From the NCBI RefSeq assembly GCF_001653235.2, contig NC_035790.1, forward strand, positions 1,798,001 to 1,862,000: a DNA stretch of 64,000 bases, in the 5' to 3' direction. Under the pieces are notes generated by a model, which saw nothing but the letters and a program-made list of their open reading frames with translations, was not told the DNA's origin and did not search any database. Shown here piece by piece: positions 59,102 to 64,000 of this stretch (position 1 is its first letter; each line of letters starts with the position of its first letter). Both the position numbers and the translations under genes were made by a program. The DNA is from Pochonia chlamydosporia 170. Taxonomy: Eukaryota > Ascomycota > Sordariomycetes > Hypocreales > Clavicipitaceae.

Positions 59102-60871
59102 CTATCGCGTCAAGGCAATGTCGTCTATTCTCAGAATCATCTTCACCGTCTCGGCAGCCAGCTCAATAGCACTTGTGCTCACCAAAAGTGGCTGCAAAAC
59201 ATTCTCCTTGGAGATGTTTGTGTTGACACCACCAGACTTGATGCTGACTCCTGCATTCTTCTCTCCCATTTCATGTCGATGTCTGAGATCCGTGACAACC
59301 TTGATGCTGTTCAGGCCAGCATTCTCGGCTAGAGTAGTAGGAACAACCTCCATGGCATCAGCAAATGCCTTCCAGCAGATTGCCTCGGTGCCTGTCAAGC
59401 TGCGGGCTTGTTTGGAAAGCTGTGCGGCAATCTCAATTTCGGCAGCACCGCCACCAGCAATGAGGGCCTTCTTCTTGACCAAGCAGCGCATGACGCAGAG
59501 AGCATCGTGCAAACTTCGCTCAGCTTCCTCCAAAATCAACGAGTTGGCTCCCCTGACCACGATGGAGACGGTCTTTCCAGTAGCCTTGGCACCAGTGACC
59601 TTGACCATGCGTGAGCCTGCAGATTCAGCTTCTTCAACCAGCTCAGCATATCCCAATTTGTCCTCGGTAAAGGAGTCAATGTCTGCAATGGGCTTGCAGC
59701 CAGTCGACTTGCAGATAAACTCCACTTCATCCCGCTCAATATCTTTAATGGCCAGAATTCCAAGCTTAGCAAGAAAATGCAGAGACAGGTCGTTGACGGC
59801 GTCGCGCAAGATTGATTTCTGAATAAGGAGAACATTGCATTTGGCCTTCTTGATCTTCTTGGCCATGTTCAGGAGATACAACCGCTCCTCCTTGACAATC
59901 TTGTCCATTTGTCGGTAGTCGTTGACTTGAATCGTATTTTCCATCTAAGACGAAAGTTAGTGCATGCATCGACATATTTGGTCACGTGGTAGATAAGTCT
60001 TACGTCTGGCTTAGGAGGGCTGAGCTGGAACTGAATCAAACCGATGCGTGCCTTCTCCATTCGAATAGGGCCACCGGCGTTCTTCAGAACTGGCTGGTTC
60101 AATACCAGGCCAGGAACCAGTTCGCTGTCCTCGATTGTGCCTCCAACCTTCTTGACAATTCGAATGTTTCTCAGATCAACGTTGTCAGCGGTCTTGACAT
60201 CGATCACTTTGGTTACGGCGTTGACAGCCATAGGGCCAAGGAGGTTCGAATATTGTGAAACAATCTTGGATGAGAGAGACGTGTTGGCGGCCTGCAAGAG
60301 GGCAGAAGTGTCGCTAAGCGTGATCGGTTGGGACATGTCGTGAAGGACTTCGACAGCGGCAGCGGATGCTCTTTGGAAGGACTCTGAGATGACGGAGGGG
60401 TGGATGCCCTTGGACAGGAGTCGGTCTGCAGCACCAAGCAAGCTACCACAGATGACAACGACAGAGGTCGTACCATCACCAGCTTCGACATCCTGAGCAC
60501 CAGCCAGGTTCACAAGCATCTTGGCAGTCGGGTGCATAACCGACATGCTCTTCAGCATGGTGTGTCCATCGTTTGTAATGATCGTCTCTCCTTTTCCGCT
60601 TCGAATCATCTTGTCCATGCCTCGAGGGCCCAGGGAAGTTCGGATAGCATCAGCAACAGCTTCAAAGTTGTTAGCAAACTCGAGTTACAGGGTCTGCTGC
60701 GGGTGTTCGCACCTCTGGCGGCGACAATGTTGGAAGACCGCACAGCCATAGGCTTCTCCTTGTCCTGAGAGCTTGTTAGCGGGGTGGTGATGCACAGCTT
60801 AGGGAACCAGCTTTTCGTACTCTGAAGGTAGCATTCTGAGACTGCCCGGCGGAAACTGCGGGTGCTGACAT
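59102..60871 (-). CDS. cct4: T-complex protein 1 subunit delta (TRiC/CCT chaperonin, Cct4)
   Basis: One of eight subunits of the cytosolic chaperonin that folds actin, tubulin and WD-repeat proteins using ATP. Exons 60871-60821, 60764-60713, 60659-60004 and 59944-59102 give 533 residues, the usual length. The N-terminus reads [11 protein letters not shown], then [20 protein letters not shown] across two introns, and the ATP-binding motif is GDGTTSVVV. Subunit-specific sequence includes [40 protein letters not shown] and [10 protein letters not shown], which identify delta rather than another paralogue. In intron 1 the donor GTACGA, not the later GTTCCC, gives the conserved TFR-DKEKP junction. 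It is head-to-head with the proteasome gene RPT1. Confidence 0.95.
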
Positions 60872-61405
60872 GGTTGCGACAAATTTGAACCGCCCGGCTC
60901 TCCTCGAATTCTAATGTTGGAGTCGAGGCAGGATGTTGCTGAATGGTCGAATTGCGGGATGCTGGCAGCCTGAACGAGATATCCCACCTTCTTCTGCCAC
61001 CTTCTGCCCTACTCCGCCATGAGCGGTCTCCAGAAATTTTGGCGTCGGGTCACAGATTATCCATGCTCCGGCGTGCGCATTGTCCGGCGCTGGCAAAACG
61101 GTGCTGCAAAGGCGAGGAGACCCAAGAGGGTTTAGCGCACCTATCCTCACAATTGTGGCTCGTGCACGGAGCTCAAGACACCCTACTCAGATTACGGAAT
61201 GCTTCGATTGCCTTCAACATCATTGCCGTTTACCAAGCATACCCAACGACACACACGACACCCTTCTCTTCCATCAAGCGCTGCGTCAACAACCAGAGCC
61301 GACTACGCAACCCGTTTCCTTTTTCTGCGCATAATACTGCTTTCAAACTATACACCCCAATTTACAAAGGCTCGTTGACAACGCGCCCCGTAGGCGGATT
61401 CCATC
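60872..61405. promoter_or_regulatory. Bidirectional promoter region of CCT4 and RPT1
   Basis: 534 bases between the two start codons. No gene is seen. It presumably drives both the chaperonin and the proteasome subunit gene. No Rpn4-type element (GGTGGCAAA) was noticed. Confidence 0.6.
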
Positions 61406-62903
61406 ATGGTAAGCTTGCCCAAGGCTCAAATTGCTGCGCTGTCAACAGCGGCTAACCAGGGATAGCCTTCCGCGACCGGTCAAAACTGGGAGAAGTATCA
61501 GAAAACCTTTGCCGATGATGAGGTAGAAGAGAAGAAGATTACACCTCTGACCGATGAGTACGAAGTGGTCCTTCCGAGACGAGCGATTCGGTCAGTCCAG
61601 CTAACAATTTCGCCAGGGATATCCAAGTTTTAAAGACCTACGGCGCCGCACCATATGGTGCAGCGATCAAAAAGCTCGAGAAACAGATCAAGGACAAACA
61701 ACAAAGTGTAGACGAGAAAATTGGCGTCAAAGTACGAATCAGCGCTGCTTCCCTTGGCTCACTGCCACCCACATATCTAACTTCAAACAGGAGTCCGACA
61801 CTGGTCTTGCCCCCCCGCATCTGTGGGATGTTGCCGCCGATCGCCAACGGATGTCCGAAGAGCAGCCATTCCAAGTTGCACGATGTACCAAGATTATCGA
61901 AGATGAGAAAGGCGACGAGTCAAAGAAGAAGTACGTTATCAACGTCAAGCAAATCGCCAAGTTTGTTGTCCAGCTAGGAGACCGCGTGAGCCCGACAGAT
62001 ATTGAGGAAGGAATGCGCGTTGGCGTCGACCGCAACAAGTATCAGATTATGTTGCCATTACCACCCAAGATCGATGCAAGCGTCACTATGATGACGGTCG
62101 AGGAGAAGCCTGACGTTACTTACGGCGATGTTGGAGGTTGCAAAGAACAGGTTGAGAAGCTACGAGAAGTTGTGGAAATGCCTCTGTTATCCCCAGAACG
62201 CTTTGTCAATTTGGGAATTGATCCTCCCAAGGGTGCTCTTCTCTACGGACCTCCTGGTACTGGCAAAACACTCTGTGCTCGTGCTGTAGCCAACAGAACA
62301 GATGCCACATTCATCCGAGTTATTGGTAGCGAACTGGTCCAAAAGTACGTTGGTGAGGGTGCTAGAATGGTGCGTGAGCTGTTCGAGATGGCACGAACGA
62401 AGAAGGCCTGCATCATCTTCTTTGATGAAATTGATGCAGTTGGTGGTGCCCGATTCGACGATGGAGCCGGAGGTGACAACGAGGTGCAAAGAACTATGCT
62501 GGAACTTATCACCCAGCTGGATGGTTTCGACGCTCGCGGTAACATCAAGGTCATGTTCGCCACCAACAGACCGTCCACACTGGATCCCGCCCTGATGCGA
62601 CCTGGCCGTATCGACCGAAAGATTGAGTTCTCCCTGCCTGACCTCGAGGGACGAGCAAACATTCTTCGCATCCACGCCAAGAGTATGTCTGTTGAGAGAG
62701 ATATCCGGTGGGAGCTCATTTCCCGTCTTTGCCCCAACGCTACTGGTGCAGAGCTGAGGAGTGTGTGCACTGAGGCAGGCATGTTTGCTATCCGAGCGAG
62801 GAGAAAGGTTGCTTCCGAGAAGGACTTCTTGAGCGCTGTGGACAAGGTGATCAAGGGCAACCTCAAGTTCAACTCTACAGCTACCTACATGCAATATAAC
62901 TAG
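61406..62903 (+). CDS. rpt1: 26S proteasome regulatory subunit Rpt1 (PSMC2), AAA+ ATPase
   Basis: One of six ATPases in the 19S base that unfold and translocate substrates. Exons 61406-61408, 61466-61557, 61617-61731 and 61791-62903 give 440 residues. The first exon contains only the ATG; the second starts [15 protein letters not shown]. Motifs in order are the N-terminal coiled coil ([17 protein letters not shown]), an OB-fold domain, Walker A GPPGTGKT, Walker B IIFFDEID, the arginine-finger region [15 protein letters not shown], and the C-terminus TATYMQYN, which is characteristic of Rpt1. All introns are 57-59 bases with CTAAC branch sites. The next in-frame ATG lies well inside the OB region, so the 3-base exon is needed for a full N-terminus. 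Confidence 0.95.
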
Positions 62904-63487
62904 AGGGGTGGGGTTTTGTGTACTTATTTTCAAGAGCTAGAATCCTTGATGTATGACTATGGGAGATAAGACAGAAGGTTAGGCTTCTAGACGCCTCGTT
63001 TATGTCTCTGTAGCACAACGTTAATAGAAGCCGGCGTTTACGGTGCAATCATGCTGTCAGTGAGGGATTACAGTTGTCATGTACAATGATGAGAGGCAAC
63101 CATTGTAGAGATATATACATTTGCATCTACCAAGGTGCCTAGTCTGGAGTTAAGCTCCGGTGACAAGAAAAGGGGAAGAAATACTATCTACAATCCATAC
63201 AGAACGCTATGCTCTGCAAAATATCTACTGGGCATGTAGTATACTTACAAGATGAAGATGCCATCACCACAAATCCATATAAAAGTGACATTATCACAAA
63301 ATCCTGCTTCCAAAAAACCAACCATCCGCGCTGTCACGATATGTTTCCTCTAGCAAACGTGCAAATCCTCGTGTCAATGACTAGATGTGTGTGAAAATGA
63401 AGTAAGCCCGGTTGCAGATACCAGCTCCCTTTCAAGAGATTGCCGGGCCAAATTAAGTCGTCAATCATTAGTTTTCTTGCATAAGTC
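62904..63487. other. Convergent intergenic region
   Basis: 584 bases between the RPT1 stop and the stop of the minus-strand zinc-binding gene. No gene or RNA is seen. Confidence 0.5.
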
Positions 63488-64000
63488 TCAGGCACCAGAC
63501 ATGCCAGATAGGCATCCCAAGCAGACAACCTCGCCCTCCCTGCCCTTCTCGACACAGCACCTGCTGCATACAACAGAGCGGTGTCCTGACGCAGCCCACC
63601 CTTTGATATCCTTTGCTGCGTTCTCACAGCGCCTATGCACTGACCATGCATCATTCATTTCGTGTTCTCGACGCTCGTGGCGTTCGTCTCGTGGTTCAGA
63701 CTCCATGTCGTCCGCATCCTCCATGTGAAATGATCGTGAGAGCACCTCTTGCTCCGAAAGCACGGACATTCCGTCGTCTGCATTCCAACCGTGACACTGT
63801 CGAATGCACACAAAACATGCTCTCTCTCCGCACCCCTGACACTCTGCAAAGGAATCCAGATCAGACTTCTTGGTCGGTCTCCGGTGGCATATGTAGCAGG
63901 GTGTCAGGAGCGCAGTGCTAGGTGCCACGGGCAGTCTATTTCCCAGCCCTGGTTGGTCCTGCAGCACTTTCTGTTGTGATGGTCGTCTCCGATGTGCTGG
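63488..64000 (-). CDS. Cysteine-rich zinc-binding protein, partial (5' end beyond the window)
   Basis: The frame is open to the window edge, so the 171 residues seen are the C-terminal part; the GTG near 63,967 is internal, not a start. A conserved block PCYICHRRPTKKSDLDSF leads to CQGCGERACFVCIRQC. The spacing (CxxC...CxxC...CxxC...C) suggests a RING/PHD-like or treble-clef zinc-binding site. A charged linker (ESEPRDERHERREHEMND) follows, then a second cysteine cluster CSRCCVEKGREGEVVCLGC. Proteins with this pattern are conserved in filamentous fungi without assigned function. Ubiquitin-ligase or chromatin-reader roles are possible, but the visible spacing does not decide between them. Confidence 0.7.
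   Translation of the reverse strand, partial: PAHRRRPSQQKVLQDQPGLGNRLPVAPSTALLTPCYICHRRPTKKSDLDSFAECQGCGERACFVCIRQCHGWNADDGMSVLSEQEVLSRSFHMEDADDMESEPRDERHERREHEMNDAWSVHRRCENAAKDIKGWAASGHRSVVCSRCCVEKGREGEVVCLGCLSGMSGA

Overview
The window is nuclear DNA of a filamentous ascomycete (Pezizomycotina). A hypocrealean or other sordariomycete source is most likely. The genes have short introns of about 50-180 bases with GT..AG ends and CTAAC/CTGAC-type branch sites. The products have typical fungal architectures: a Mph1/FANCM helicase of about 1,080 residues, a Sgs1/QDE-3-type RecQ of about 1,700 residues, Kar9, an Atg33-like protein and an OTT_1508-like deaminase joined to a MYND finger. No tRNA, rRNA, CRISPR array, transposase or viral gene was recognised.

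Layout. 0.2-2.4 kb: a Kelch-type beta-propeller membrane protein (minus), then about 6.6 kb without a convincing gene. 9.0-15.6 kb: the mRNA export receptor Mex67 (minus) head-to-head with the fork-remodelling helicase Mph1 (plus). 16.6-23.7 kb: an Atg33-like mitophagy protein (plus) converging on a six-exon, 1,857-residue ankyrin protein (minus) whose N-terminal domain looks nucleotidyltransferase-like. 25.7-33.0 kb: a DUF1275 membrane protein (minus) divergent from the RecQ helicase (plus). 34.1-37.3 kb: Kar9 (minus), split in this sequence by an apparent one-base frameshift. A second 5 kb gene-poor stretch follows. 42.6-44.2 kb: a conserved serine-rich protein of unknown function. 45.0-47.5 kb: a four-exon SAM methyltransferase and an Hsp20 with an unusual His/Pro/Gly-rich N-terminal half. 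After 3.4 kb without clear genes, 51.0-57.1 kb: a 92-residue orphan, an HSL-type esterase and the deaminase-MYND protein. 57.6-62.9 kb: Cox17, a small coiled-coil protein, and the proteostasis pair CCT4 and RPT1 transcribed divergently. At the right edge lies the 3' part of a cysteine-rich zinc-binding protein.

How the genes relate. Most of the window is ordinary core-genome content. Two genome-stability helicases (Mph1 and RecQ) lie 12 kb apart and share the same promoter layout, a TCACGTGA palindrome followed by an ACGCGT (MCB/MBF) box, which suggests joint cell-cycle control. CCT4 and RPT1 share one 534-base promoter region.

The least-described material is (i) the deaminase-MYND protein, whose C-terminal half carries three diverged FGFCxC repeats, and (ii) the ankyrin protein with the GS...DxD domain. 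Both resemble fusions of nucleic-acid or nucleotide-modifying modules to recognition modules. I interpret them as candidates for under-described fungal genome-defence or sensing systems. That is inference from domain architecture, not something the sequence proves.
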